A stretch of DNA of 32,189 nt from NCBI GenBank assembly GCA_012728855.1, contig JAAYEH010000228.1:1-32189 (forward strand), written 5' to 3'. The translations under genes and the position numbers were made by a program. Source of the DNA: Rhodopirellula sp. Its GTDB lineage: Bacteria > Planctomycetota > Planctomycetia > Pirellulales > Thermoguttaceae. Position 1 is the stretch's first letter. The number at the start of each line of letters is the position of its first letter. Positions 17,252-25,728 of this stretch are shown here, piece by piece. The notes beneath the pieces are model-generated. The model saw only the letters and a program-made list of their open reading frames with translations. It was not told the DNA's origin and searched no databases.

Positions 17252-17825
17252 TTGGATTCGGCAGGAAGCCAGCGATCTATCGATCGGAAGGGCTCGCCTG
17301 AGCCTTTGGCTGGAGCGCGGCGTAGCAGATACATCGTGCTCATTGCACAGTGTGGGTATGTCGTATTGGTCCTTGTTGGGGACCACGTTGGGTTTCGAGG
17401 CCATTACCGAAATGCCGGCGCCAAACGATGGGCCGTATGCCTTCGTTGGAGATGACGTGAGAAGTGACTCGGTGTGGTTCGCAGCGCAGCAGTACAAACC
17501 AGATGTTCTGGTGGAGTTCGAGCGGTACGGCGGTGCCGTGGATGAAGGGAAGCTTGCCGGGAAGGTCGACAACTTGCTCCTGGCACATCACCGATGGGGT
17601 AAGCGGCCCCAGACACTGGTACTAGCCTATTGGACAAAAGGGCTTGCCTCGCTGCCGGATCACACATCGTTGCGACAACGGGTAAGGAATGGGTTTGTGA
17701 CCAGGGCACGCGAGTGCGTTTGCGGCTCACTTGCGTGCGAGGTCCATTTCTTCCAAGTGGTCCTTCAGGAGGTTTCGGAGTCGCATTGGCGGTTGTCGCA
17801 GCTCATCGAGCGAGGTGTGCCATGA
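17232..17825 (+). CDS. Unknown protein, possible PD-(D/E)XK nuclease fold
   Basis: The 197-residue product starts at ATG 17232 with GGGGAGAGG directly upstream, inside the end of the HerA gene. A stretch in the middle resembles the PD-(D/E)XK core: RSDSVWF, then KPDVLVEFERYGG (Pro90, Asp91, Glu95, Glu97, Arg98), then a helix KLAGKVDNLLLAHHRW, then the strand TLVLAYWTKG. In the usual core the third residue would be Lys; here Arg98 follows Glu97. The pattern is short and the assignment is a hypothesis. If right, the operon has a second nuclease next to NurA. The stop overlaps the kinase start (ATGA). Confidence 0.6.
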   Translation: MVKSPIDWIRQEASDLSIGRARLSLWLERGVADTSCSLHSVGMSYWSLLGTTLGFEAITEMPAPNDGPYAFVGDDVRSDSVWFAAQQYKPDVLVEFERYGGAVDEGKLAGKVDNLLLAHHRWGKRPQTLVLAYWTKGLASLPDHTSLRQRVRNGFVTRARECVCGSLACEVHFFQVVLQEVSESHWRLSQLIERGVP

Positions 17826-19288
17826 CCCAACGTAATCGCTTCTTCATTCCGCGAGAAGACAAACGGTTGGGGGATCGCTACCAACTCCTTGAACAACTGG
17901 GCGACGGGTCGTACGGATGGGTGTGGCGAGCCGAGAAGCTTGAAAACCGGGAGATTGTTGCCCTGAAGATTCCGAAGGAACAAGGGGCCAGCAATGACGA
18001 CCTGGCTGAGGGCTCCGCCCTGGTCAACAAAACCAGGCACCCCAACGTCGTCAGCGTCTTCTGGATGGGCCGGGTCCCACCGGAGCGAGAGTGGTATGCG
18101 ATTGAAATGGAGTACTTTCCCAGCAGAACGCTCTCGCAGTTACTCGACAACGGCGACCGCGGCTTTGTCGCCAGCTATGCGAGGATCCTTGGGATCTACG
18201 AGCAGGTCTTGGCAGGCGTCGGGTATCTTCACGAGCTGGGAATGTCTCATGGTGACATCAAACCCCAGAATGTCCTTGTGCAGGGCGATCGTGCCAAGAT
18301 CACTGATTTTGGTTGCAGCGTGCTCCCGGAGGACATGTACACCAGGACTCGTGAGAACGGTGGCACGATTCTGTATTCAGCACCGGAAGTCGTTGGGTCA
18401 ACCCGCCGTGGCCGTGGGCGCAGCGACATCTTCAGCGCTGACATCTACAGCCTGGGAGTGCTTCTGTATCACCTCGTCACGTCTCGACTGCCGCACGACA
18501 CACTGAGTCAAGTGGCTCGGCACTCGCCGTTTGCACGTCCCAGGGAAATCAATCGTTCCGTCTGTCCGTCGCTGGAGGACGTGATCCTGCGGTGCCTCGC
18601 AGCCAGTCCCGAGGACCGATGGACGTCGATTGCGGAACTCGTTACCGCCACCCAACGAGCTAGGCAAGCCCAACTGGATTACGTCCCAGAGCGTTCGGTT
18701 TCCGTCAAACGGGAGCCGACAGCGGACTGGTCCAGCGATGTCATTGGCTTCATCGATAAATCGGATTATGCACGTGCCGAGAGCGTGGCGCGAGCACAGT
18801 TTGAATTGACCGGTGATCAACACGCCTTCCTGATGATGGTGTCAGCAGCCGTACGTGACGGGCGTGTGTTCGACGCCAAGAGGGACTTTGATGCGCACCC
18901 GGATCTATGGAGTCAGCCGTCCACACTTCGACGCGACCTTCGAGAGTTGGCACTGAAGTGCTTCTTGGAGACCCGCGACATTGACCGCTCGCGCGATTTG
19001 ATCGAAACGATGCTTGCTGAGGATGATGAGACCCCGAATATCCTGCTCAAGAAAGCATCTGTACTGGGACTTCAAGCCCAGTATCAGGAGGCCAGCGAGA
19101 TTCTGCTGCGGTTGAACCGTGACTTCCCGGGACGCCCTGCGGTCCTTCGGCGATTGGTGGTCGTGTTCGAGCAATTGCGTGACCTTGGAAAGGCGTCGGC
19201 TTTCTTGAAAGCCTATGGCAGAGTTAATGTCGAGGACGCTTGGGTCAAAGAGAAGCGAGAGAAGTTCTCGGCACTTGGGTTTCGATGA
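17822..19288 (+). CDS. Serine/threonine protein kinase with C-terminal helical repeats (MAD6-like)
   Basis: This 488-residue protein is a Hanks-type kinase. The glycine loop is LGDGSYGWV (27-34), the ATP-binding Lys is Lys49 in VALKI, the catalytic loop is HGDIKPQN with Asp145 and Asn150 (HGD in place of HRD), the metal-binding DFG is at 162-164, and APE at 187-189 closes the activation segment. A helical region of about 190 residues follows, with TPR-like pairs (EDDETPNILLKKASVLGLQ, AQYQEASEILLRLNRDFPG). No membrane helix is visible, so it should be soluble. Kinases occur in BREX type 2 (PglW) and MADS (MAD6). It probably phosphorylates a system component, but the target is unknown. The long upstream frame overlaps the previous gene; ATG 17822 is the coupled start. 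Confidence 0.93.
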   Translation: MTQRNRFFIPREDKRLGDRYQLLEQLGDGSYGWVWRAEKLENREIVALKIPKEQGASNDDLAEGSALVNKTRHPNVVSVFWMGRVPPEREWYAIEMEYFPSRTLSQLLDNGDRGFVASYARILGIYEQVLAGVGYLHELGMSHGDIKPQNVLVQGDRAKITDFGCSVLPEDMYTRTRENGGTILYSAPEVVGSTRRGRGRSDIFSADIYSLGVLLYHLVTSRLPHDTLSQVARHSPFARPREINRSVCPSLEDVILRCLAASPEDRWTSIAELVTATQRARQAQLDYVPERSVSVKREPTADWSSDVIGFIDKSDYARAESVARAQFELTGDQHAFLMMVSAAVRDGRVFDAKRDFDAHPDLWSQPSTLRRDLRELALKCFLETRDIDRSRDLIETMLAEDDETPNILLKKASVLGLQAQYQEASEILLRLNRDFPGRPAVLRRLVVVFEQLRDLGKASAFLKAYGRVNVEDAWVKEKREKFSALGFR

Positions 19289-19339
19289 ACGAGAGGCGCA
19301 ATAGACCCTTAATGACGTGAAACAAGCGGGAGCATTTCG

Positions 19340-20896
19340 ATGTCCAAGAAGGTAGACAAGTCACACGTCCGCTTGGCGGACATTGGTGTAATCGGGCTCG
19401 AAGTCATGGGCAAGAATCTCGCCCTGAACATCGCGGACCACGGATTCACAGTCGCAGTCTTCAATCGAAGTGTGGACAAGATGAAGGCGTTTCTCGCCGA
19501 GGCCGCAAGCCGCGAACCGTCTGCGGAACGACTGGTTGGTTGTGAGACCTATCGCGAGTTCGTGCAATCGCTGCAACGCCCGCGAAAGATCCTGATCATC
19601 GTCAAGTCCGAGGCTGAAGACCAATATCAGCTTGACGCCGTAGATCAGGTCATCGAGCAACTCACTCCGTACCTTGACCGAGGCGATGTTGTGATCGACG
19701 GCGGCAACAGCATGTGGGAGGCCACCATCCGGCGAGAAAAACAGTTGGCGGCGACGGGCTTTCACTTCGTCGGCTCCGGAGTCTCTGGTGGCGAAGAAGG
19801 TGCCCGCTTCGGGCCGTCGTTGATGCCGGGCGGTACCCGCGAGGCATGGAGAATTATCAAGCCGGTGTGGACCGCCATTGCGGCCAAGGTCGAAGGCGGG
19901 ACGGGCAAGCCGATCGCTGGTGCAAGTCCTGGCCATGCTGTTCGCGGTGGAGTCGCCTGCACCGGCTACATTGGCCCCAACGGTGCCGGGCATTTCGTCA
20001 AGGCCGTGCATAACGGCATCGAATATGGCGACATGCAGTTGATCTGCGAATCGTACGAACTGATGAAGAGCCTGTTGGGAATGAAGCCGGCTGAGATCAG
20101 CCAGGTCTTTGCGAAGTGGAACCGCGGCGTGCTCGATTCCTACTTGATTGAAATCACCGCCGATGTGTTGCGGCAGAGGAATCCGGACAAACCCGATGCC
20201 TTTCTGGTCGATTGCGTGCGTGACACGGCCCTGCAGAAGGGAACTGGCAAGTGGACTGCCAAGGCTGCTCTGGATCTGGGAACAACAACCGCGTCGATCG
20301 CCGAGGCGGTGTTCGCCCGATACATGAGCGCCGACCGGGAACAACGTGCGCGGGCGAGCACGGTGTTCCGCGGACCAGCATTGAAACGACTGGGAAACGC
20401 GCAGGCGGTACTCCGCGGAATCCGGGATGCGCTCTATTGCTCGAAGATCTGTTCCTACGCCCAGGGATTCGCGCTGATGGCCAAATCCCAGAAAAAGTAC
20501 GAATGGAAGCTCAATCTCGGCCAGATTGCCATGATCTGGCGGGGCGGTTGCATCATCCGAGCCGGTTTCTTGCAGAAGATCAAGGAAGCGTTCGACCGTG
20601 AACCGGGGTTGGGGAATCTACTGCTCGCCCCCCATTTCTCGCAGGCAATCACGAAAGGCGGCCGCGGCTGGAGGAAGATTGTGGGGCTGGCGGCTGAGTG
20701 CGGTATCCCCTGTCCACAAATGATGTCGGCACTGGCCTATTTCGATAGCCTCCGCAGCGCCCGTTTGCCCGCGACTCTGCTGGCAATTCAGCGGGATTTC
20801 TTTGGGGCGCACGGCTTTGAACTGTTGGTCGCCCCGGAAGGCGAGCGTTACCACATCAAGTGGCCAGAGGTCGGACGGCCTATGGTGCGGCTGTAA
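19340..20896 (+). CDS. gnd: 6-phosphogluconate dehydrogenase, decarboxylating
   Basis: The enzyme oxidises 6-phosphogluconate to ribulose 5-phosphate and CO2 with NADP+, in the oxidative pentose phosphate pathway in the cytosol. The 518-residue protein is complete. The nucleotide-binding loop IGLEVMGKNL (18-27) leads the Rossmann domain. The substrate signature GVSGGEEGARFGPSLMPGG follows at about 147-165. Catalytic Lys221 lies just before HNGIEY (224-229), and GTGKWT (303 region) is intact. The C-terminal tail RDFFGAHGFELL is the family ending. It is slightly longer than the usual 470-490 residues because of a short N-terminal extension. GGGAG precedes the ATG. Only 51 nt separate it from the kinase, without a terminator, so it may be read from the defence operon. 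Confidence 0.96.
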   Translation: MSKKVDKSHVRLADIGVIGLEVMGKNLALNIADHGFTVAVFNRSVDKMKAFLAEAASREPSAERLVGCETYREFVQSLQRPRKILIIVKSEAEDQYQLDAVDQVIEQLTPYLDRGDVVIDGGNSMWEATIRREKQLAATGFHFVGSGVSGGEEGARFGPSLMPGGTREAWRIIKPVWTAIAAKVEGGTGKPIAGASPGHAVRGGVACTGYIGPNGAGHFVKAVHNGIEYGDMQLICESYELMKSLLGMKPAEISQVFAKWNRGVLDSYLIEITADVLRQRNPDKPDAFLVDCVRDTALQKGTGKWTAKAALDLGTTTASIAEAVFARYMSADREQRARASTVFRGPALKRLGNAQAVLRGIRDALYCSKICSYAQGFALMAKSQKKYEWKLNLGQIAMIWRGGCIIRAGFLQKIKEAFDREPGLGNLLLAPHFSQAITKGGRGWRKIVGLAAECGIPCPQMMSALAYFDSLRSARLPATLLAIQRDFFGAHGFELLVAPEGERYHIKWPEVGRPMVRL

Positions 20897-21292
20897 TTCG
20901 GTGGCCCGGTTGAACGCAGCCGCCCTTGTCTCGGCTGAGGGCCGACCCAGGCCATTGCCATTGTTGAGGGCTTTCGTGGGTAAATGGCGATTCGTCGGGG
21001 ATTCCCGCGTGGAAGGCGTGACTTCTGTCGTCAGTTGTGGCATTGGTCTTCTCGGCTATGCAGTTCGCGGACTGTTGAGCGGATTGCGGCTGTCGAATGG
21101 CCCTCCGGCGGCGTTCCCTCTGCCAGGTACCCTCCCGGCTGTCCACGAAGCCCTGTGATGCGCTGAGCAGTCCCGACCTGTTTCTTTTCTGCGATGTCTG
21201 CCATGCTCATTCATGGCGCCGAGCTTCCCGATCGCTTAAGTGCTGGAATAGTCTGAGGCCCGGTGGTGCAGACTTGGCCTCAGCAATTCTTG
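20897..21292. other. Gene-free convergent intergenic region
   Basis: About 400 bases lie between the end of gnd (plus) and the end of the 92-residue gene (minus). No convincing coding frame, repeat or RNA was seen. The open frames here lack ribosome sites and have shadow-like composition. The only clear structure is the hairpin at 21253-21283. Confidence 0.6.
21253..21283. terminator. Perfect 8-bp stem-loop between convergent genes (possible terminator)
   Basis: CTGAGGCC (21253-21260) and GGCCTCAG (21276-21283) can form a perfect 8-bp stem around a 15-nt loop. It lies 10 nt past the stop of the minus-strand 92-residue gene. Neither side has a T-run, so it is not a standard intrinsic terminator. 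Confidence 0.3.
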
Positions 21293-21571
21293 TCAGAAAT
21301 CCTCCTTGCCGCCGTGCTCCTTGCCGCCGCCATTGCCGTTCCCGTTGTCTTCCCGCTTCTGCTGGAAGATCCAGGTATGGCACAGGTCCGCGACCTTGGC
21401 CACCAAGGGCAGGTCGTCACGGCCGAAGCTCGTCGAGTCCTTCCACTGGTCGCCGTCCTTGTACAGACGCGACAGCGTCACGTTGTGCAGCGTGCCGTTC
21501 TGGGTGTCATTCTCCCAGATGGCCGCCTTGATCCGGCCGAGCCGGACTTCGTGAACCGGTTTCTTCGACAT
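21293..21571 (-). CDS. Small conserved orphan (92 residues), paralogue of the protein at 29818
   Basis: The core of about 74 residues (VRLGRIKAAIWEND, LSRLYKDGDQW, FGRDDLPLVAKVADLCHTWI) aligns without gaps to the 74-residue protein at 29818-30042, about half the positions being identical by eye. A Gly/Asn/Lys-rich tail (residues 75-92) is extra. The start at MSKKPVHEV is set by that alignment; a longer start at 21613 behind AGAGGTG is possible. I recall this family as common in planctomycetes and on mobile DNA, often near DUF932 proteins, but its function is not known to me. It is 72 nt behind the DUF932 gene, likely the same operon. Confidence 0.75.
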   Translation of the reverse strand: MSKKPVHEVRLGRIKAAIWENDTQNGTLHNVTLSRLYKDGDQWKDSTSFGRDDLPLVAKVADLCHTWIFQQKREDNGNGNGGGKEHGGKEDF

Positions 21572-21643
21572 ACTCTCGTTCTCCATGTCAGGGTCAAAAG
21601 GATACATACACACCTCTTCTCGTTCCGGGCCGGTAGCTACGAG

Positions 21644-22672
21644 CTACACGGCCAGCGCCAATAAGCTGCCGGCTTGCTGGTCCACTTCGGTCCGATCGCC
21701 GGCATTGACAATCTGCCTCGACAGCCTGGTCAAGGCGTCCACCATGTTGAACACGGTGAACCGGCCCTGCTGTTGGGCCAACTCGATGGCCTGTCTCCCC
21801 AGGGCCCGGCTGATGCCGGCCTTGGAGAGCGCGGCCCGCACTTCGTCGGCGTCCTCGCCCATCTTCGTGTCCATCGCACGCTGGATCGCGTTGGCAAACG
21901 CGTCGCGGCGCTGGTCCCGCTTCAGGGCGAGCGACTGGATGATCCGCCGGACCTCAGCCAGCGCCTCGTGGACGTTGGCCGTGTGCTTCCGGCTGAACTC
22001 AACCACCTCGATGGCGTCCCAGACAATGTGGTTCTGGCAGATTGCCTGGAACCAGAACGTCTCGACGCCCAGAGACCGCCGGCCGACCTCCGAGTTCCAG
22101 AGGAAGAACCCCGGGGCGAACGATTCGCCGCCGATGTCCGTCCACCCGGTCGGGTCGATGAGGAAGCAGAACATGTCCTGCTCCCCGCAGTACAACCCGG
22201 TGCCGCCGTTGAAGCCCTTGGGCGGCGGCTCGAAGCCATCGGCACAGTCGAGCACGATATCCAGCAGTTCGGCGTTGTGCAGCCGAGTGTAGCTGGCCCC
22301 GTGGATCGACCGGGCCTGGTCGCCCACGCCGAAGATTTGCAGCGGCTTGTTGCCCCGCGGCAGAGTCTCGGCGAAGACGCGGGAGGCCGTGTCGGGCGAA
22401 AGCCGGTTCACGGTCTCCTTCGTGACTCCCGCCAGCCGGCAAAGCTGGCCGAAGCTCCAGTCGTTCATCGTGAAGACCTTGTCCTCACCGCCAGTGAGCA
22501 GCAGACTGTCCGATCCCATCGGCCGGGTCCACAACCCCGCAGGGGAGATCCAGTGATCTTCCGACTGTTCCCGTTGCCGTTGGCAGTGGCTGACCAGTGC
22601 CTCCAGCGACGAGTAGGTTTCGTCGGGCATCCGGCGAAAAAGTTCCCGGCTCGCCCGCGTGAGGTTCGACAT
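21644..22672 (-). CDS. DUF932-family (phage/plasmid-like) protein
   Basis: The 342-residue product reads as a DUF932-type protein, a family found on plasmids, phages and accessory islands. Visible features are the N-terminal helix MSNLTRASRELFRRM, the central block LLDIVLDCADGFEPPPKGF, GLYCGEQDMFCFLIDP, FAPGFFLWNSEVGRRSLGVETFWFQAICQNHIVW, and a helical C-terminal third. The start at 22672 is supported by AAAGGAG 7-8 nt upstream; the frame stays open farther upstream but that part is leader DNA. No catalytic residues are established for the family, and its role in DNA maintenance or anti-defence is uncertain. The upstream region carries the CCGGTGGTGC element shared with two other minus-strand genes. 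Confidence 0.75.
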   Translation of the reverse strand: MSNLTRASRELFRRMPDETYSSLEALVSHCQRQREQSEDHWISPAGLWTRPMGSDSLLLTGGEDKVFTMNDWSFGQLCRLAGVTKETVNRLSPDTASRVFAETLPRGNKPLQIFGVGDQARSIHGASYTRLHNAELLDIVLDCADGFEPPPKGFNGGTGLYCGEQDMFCFLIDPTGWTDIGGESFAPGFFLWNSEVGRRSLGVETFWFQAICQNHIVWDAIEVVEFSRKHTANVHEALAEVRRIIQSLALKRDQRRDAFANAIQRAMDTKMGEDADEVRAALSKAGISRALGRQAIELAQQQGRFTVFNMVDALTRLSRQIVNAGDRTEVDQQAGSLLALAV

Positions 22673-22738
22673 ATCACGCTCCTTTCTGTCAAAACGAGAC
22701 GACGTAAGCTCACAAAACCACTTCGAGAACCTTCCGTT

Positions 22739-22780
22739 GCACCACCGGTCCTCAGTCCTGGGCACCGGCCCACGAAAAAG
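22739..22780 (-). promoter_or_regulatory. Shared upstream leader element, copy A (ahead of the DUF932 gene)
   Basis: The minus strand carries CCGGTGGTGC (22748-22739), 67 nt before the DUF932 start, preceded by a GTGGGCCG block. Copies occur at 29698-29730 and 31264-31300, each ahead of another minus-strand gene. Farther upstream all three show a CTAC(T/C)C-like block and GAAAG (plus-strand reading). Confidence 0.45.
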
Positions 22781-22946
22781 GACCGGGAAGCTACTCTTCT
22801 TCCCAGTCCACAGTTTGAAAGCGAGCAAGAGAATCAAAGACGTTATGGCGGGCCGGCAGAGAATGTTGCACGTCGGCGATCAAGAAATGCCCGCCGGTGC
22901 GCAACCTCGCGGATGGTCAGCGGAATCGGCTGACGGGAAATGACTT

Positions 22947-23165
22947 AATCGCAACGGCGGAGGGCCGATGCGGGTGCCGACAAGTCGGCTCGTCGAACGA
23001 GCAGTCGGGCAAAGACGACGAGATGGTCCTGCCTTGGTAGACGATCAGTGCGACGCTGGACGCCAGGAATCCCTCTCAAATCACGTTCAGAGGGCGCTTC
23101 CCGCGTCATGGCACCGCAGGTGGAGCAGTAGGATGCCGGCCTGCATTGTGAGGGCTGCCGCCCGT
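22947..23165 (-). pseudogene. Decayed C-terminal fragment of a class V aminotransferase
   Basis: Translated on the minus strand, this segment gives MQAGILLLHLRCHDAGSAL. After a shift of frame it continues NVI-stop-EGFLASSVALIVYQG, then RTISSSLPDCSFDEP. The intact gene at 26745-27968 ends MQSGILLLDPRRQDTRIAP, NVIRERFLAFGVALTVYDG, GTVRASLPDRAFGGAE. The match is plain at protein and DNA level. The fragment has one frameshift (near SAL) and one in-frame TGA where the intact copy has an Arg codon. The 5' part is absent beyond about 23165. It is a dead remnant in the same orientation as the intact gene, so the two ends form diverged direct repeats around 3.6 kb. Confidence 0.8.
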
Positions 23166-23337
23166 TTGCGGGACATCTGTCAAAAAGCGTGCGACAACGC
23201 ATACCTGTGCTGCTGGAGACCGCTTGTCGACGCATCGCATATTTGGCCCGTGTGACTGACGCGCACTACGTCCCGGTCAGCGGAAACCGTAGGCGCATGC
23301 ACATGGGGCAGGTATACTCCAGCAGGAGGAGGAACAA

Positions 23338-24174
23338 GTGCATTTCCAAGCGGCCATCGACGAGTTCGGGACGGCGACCCAGCAGGCGGAGGGGTGGACC
23401 ATCGTTTCTCTCGCTGACCAGCAGGCCGCCGCCTTAATTGCTAAGGCCCCTGCTCTCCTCGGCCGTGGACTTGAGAAGTTTCACGGGAAGGACTTCACCC
23501 GGAAGTCAGAGAACCTGTTCCGGGAGTTCCTCGCCCTCCTCAAGGAGCAATGTCGCGAGGGGGCTGGCAGCTTCATCACCTGTACCCTCAATGGCCCGAC
23601 TTGGCATGACCAGTTCACCGGTTTCGCCGAGCGAGTGCTGGAGCAGTCCTTCCTGAAAGCCGGCGTTCCGCTGTCGGAAGCGGATCTCACGATGGTGCGC
23701 AAAGTGGTCCCGCCGTTGTTTACCTACCTCCGGGTCGCATCCCATGTCGGTAATGGGCACACCGTGGCTGTCACGCTCGACGACAGCCAACTGACAAAGC
23801 AGTTCAACACGGCGCAGGTGACCGTGAAAGGCAAGGCGTTAAGCCTGCCGTACCTCACGGGCATGCTCTACCGCGCGTACCGCAAGCAGATGTTTCCGTC
23901 TTCTCCGGAAGTGGTGAGGGACGAGATCCGCACCGCTCCGGACGAGACGTCGCCGCTGGTGCAGGCGGCGGATGTTGTCGGGAACTTCTCGACGGCCTAC
24001 GTGTTCCGTCGCCTCGGGAAGGAGTCGAAAGCGAACGACCTGAAAGCAGACATCTTCCACGATGTGTTCGGCGAGTTCGGCATTGACGGCATCGACCATG
24101 CCGCGAGCATCGAGATTGATGGCGAAGACCTTCGACTGAAACAACCTGGGGCTTACACGTTCGCCGTAGCGTGA
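23338..24174 (+). CDS. DUF3800-like protein (RNase H-like fold)
   Basis: The 278-residue protein starts at GTG behind a very strong AGGAGGAGGA. It resembles DUF3800, whose members carry an early IDEsG motif, a central Asp and a late QxAD motif in an RNase H-like fold. Here these are AIDEFGTA (residues 6-13), VTLDDSQ (about residues 144-150) and SPLVQAADVVGN (about 204-215). FHGKDF followed by a long helix also fits. DUF3800 proteins are common in defence islands and some phage regions; most are uncharacterised, with nuclease activity suspected from the fold. It is the first gene of a three-gene plus-strand cassette. Confidence 0.6.
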   Translation: MHFQAAIDEFGTATQQAEGWTIVSLADQQAAALIAKAPALLGRGLEKFHGKDFTRKSENLFREFLALLKEQCREGAGSFITCTLNGPTWHDQFTGFAERVLEQSFLKAGVPLSEADLTMVRKVVPPLFTYLRVASHVGNGHTVAVTLDDSQLTKQFNTAQVTVKGKALSLPYLTGMLYRAYRKQMFPSSPEVVRDEIRTAPDETSPLVQAADVVGNFSTAYVFRRLGKESKANDLKADIFHDVFGEFGIDGIDHAASIEIDGEDLRLKQPGAYTFAVA

Positions 24175-24201
24175 AGCCTTTCCATTCCGACGAGGAGGGT
24201 C

Positions 24202-24234
24202 GGGCGAATAGCTGACTCGCGGAGCGAGTTCGCC
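24202..24234 (+). other. Stem-loop between the DUF3800-like gene and the next gene
   Basis: ACTCGC (24215-24220), a GGA loop, and GCGAGT (24224-24229) form a tight hairpin, extended by GGCGA (24203-24207) with TCGCC (24230-24234). It may attenuate or stabilise the message between the two genes. No T-run follows. Confidence 0.35.
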
Positions 24235-24306
24235 TGCGCGGGTGGGTTGGCCAAGGTCAACTGCGGACTCCGACCGGGCATCTGGCCATATCTCAGGAGA
24301 CTTGCC

Positions 24307-25560
24307 ATGAAGTGGATGAATCGACTTGAAGAAGCTCTCCTGCCACCGATGTTCCAGGCCGCCTCGGAAGTTTGTGACCGAGTCCGGCACGTCGAACTTG
24401 ATCTGGTCAACCAGAACGTTTTGGTTGTCCCGGTAGAGCGGCAGAATTCCGAGTCTCGCCGCAGGATCGAGCAGGCGATCGATGCGACGGGGCGGAGAAT
24501 TCTTCCCACAGTCACCGACTGGCCGGTTTGGGTGCCTCCTCCTCCTCAGTACACGTTCACAACCCATCTCTACACTGGCCCACGCCTCCATCGTCCCTTC
24601 GGTCAACCTGAGCATCTGTTCGTGTTTGACATCGAGATGCAGGAATTGCTGGGACTGCGGGAGGGGGAGAGCACACTGGCGGAGATGGCCAGAGAGCATA
24701 AGTACGTCGCTACGTTCGCACTCGGTGGTGCTTCCGCACTGGCGCGGTTAAGCATGGCCGAATGGGACGAAGCGATGCCGGCGAACCCGTTTGAAGCTCC
24801 GGCAGTGCTCGATCAATTCGCGAAACGGTTTCATCTGCTCCCTGGATTGGGATGGTCCAACACCGACGCTGAGGAGCGGCAGTTCATCTCGTGGCTAGCC
24901 GGCTTGGAAGTTGGCACCTCGTTGTTCATGTTCGATACCGGAAGCAAAGGGAACGGCCCGCGGGCGGCGGCGAACGCCATCCGCAATGCAGCGGCCACCG
25001 GACAGCCAATCGGGCCAGCGCGGATTCGGATTGTGGGGTTGGTGGATGATCGTGATCCGGCTCAAGAGCGGGTCGAAGAAGATCACGATACTCCGGTCGG
25101 CCGGACGCGTCTGACGGTCGAGTACATCCACGTTCCGCGTCTCCTGTCTGAGGACTGCCAAGTCCTCCTAGGCCATGAACGGAACCGGAAACTCGGCTAC
25201 ATCCTGCCGCTTCGAAACGCCGCCATCTTCCGCGTCTTCGACGACACCGGCCACCGCATTTCGGTAGTCGCCTCAAGCGGGGCATCCGACGTGTTCCGTG
25301 CATTGATGACGAATGCTCCGGCGGCGCCCGCTGTCACGTCTGAACCGTTGACCGACGCGCGAGAACGGGCGATGGTGAAGTATATCCACGACTACACCCG
25401 GCGGGGAGAATTGAACGATCTTCAGGTGGCTTTCGAGTGGGGATTGTTGATACGGGAGCAATACGAGAATGAGTACCGCGGCACCCTGGCCCGCTACCAG
25501 GCGTCGCTGAAGAACTACCCCAATCGCAAGTGGGATTTTGCAAAGAAACTCGTCATCTGA
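24307..25560 (+). CDS. Unknown 417-residue protein with a possible phosphoribosyltransferase-like segment
   Basis: The start is ATG 24307 (MKWMNRLEEAL), behind CAGGAG; an upstream TTG in frame has no ribosome site. The N-terminal third is helical. Near residues 205-250 the run TSLFMFDTGSKGNGPRAAAN, then RIRIVGLVDDRD, has the hydrophobic strand, small/acidic loop and helix layout of a nucleotide- or phosphoribosyl-binding fold, but this is a weak resemblance. The C-terminus is Arg/Tyr-rich and helical. No signal peptide or membrane segment is visible. It lies between a DUF3800-like gene and a trypsin-like protease, which suggests a joint function. I could not name a family. Confidence 0.65.
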   Translation: MKWMNRLEEALLPPMFQAASEVCDRVRHVELDLVNQNVLVVPVERQNSESRRRIEQAIDATGRRILPTVTDWPVWVPPPPQYTFTTHLYTGPRLHRPFGQPEHLFVFDIEMQELLGLREGESTLAEMAREHKYVATFALGGASALARLSMAEWDEAMPANPFEAPAVLDQFAKRFHLLPGLGWSNTDAEERQFISWLAGLEVGTSLFMFDTGSKGNGPRAAANAIRNAAATGQPIGPARIRIVGLVDDRDPAQERVEEDHDTPVGRTRLTVEYIHVPRLLSEDCQVLLGHERNRKLGYILPLRNAAIFRVFDDTGHRISVVASSGASDVFRALMTNAPAAPAVTSEPLTDARERAMVKYIHDYTRRGELNDLQVAFEWGLLIREQYENEYRGTLARYQASLKNYPNRKWDFAKKLVI

Positions 25561-25728
25561 CGCTGAAGCGATAATACTGTCCTTTGAAACGCGGGCACTT
25601 CTTTGAAAGCTCCCGACTCGGCCGCTGGAGTCGTCTGTAATCTCTTTTGGCCGCGGTAATCGCTCAGAATAGACCGGTCAAGAGTGTTTACCGTGTTTCG
25701 ACGCGAGAGACACCGCGAGGAGAAAGCC

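Noticed and set aside
2417..19288. BREX, DISARM or plain type I restriction-modification
   Set aside because: No PglZ-type phosphatase, BrxL/Lon-like protein, DrmA/DrmB or HsdR-type translocase is encoded, although methyltransferase and specificity genes are present.
19285..19320. Eleven-codon frame overlapping the kinase stop
   Set aside because: Too short and without any supporting feature; mentioned only as a possible remnant of another operon gene.
21674..22933. Plus-strand frame of 419 codons opposite the DUF932 gene
   Set aside because: Antisense shadow. The minus strand has the ribosome site, family-like blocks and an operon partner.
25587..25615. Direct repeat of CTTTGAAA ahead of the protease gene
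   Set aside because: Two short copies only, with no fitting -10 or operator symmetry; chance is likely.
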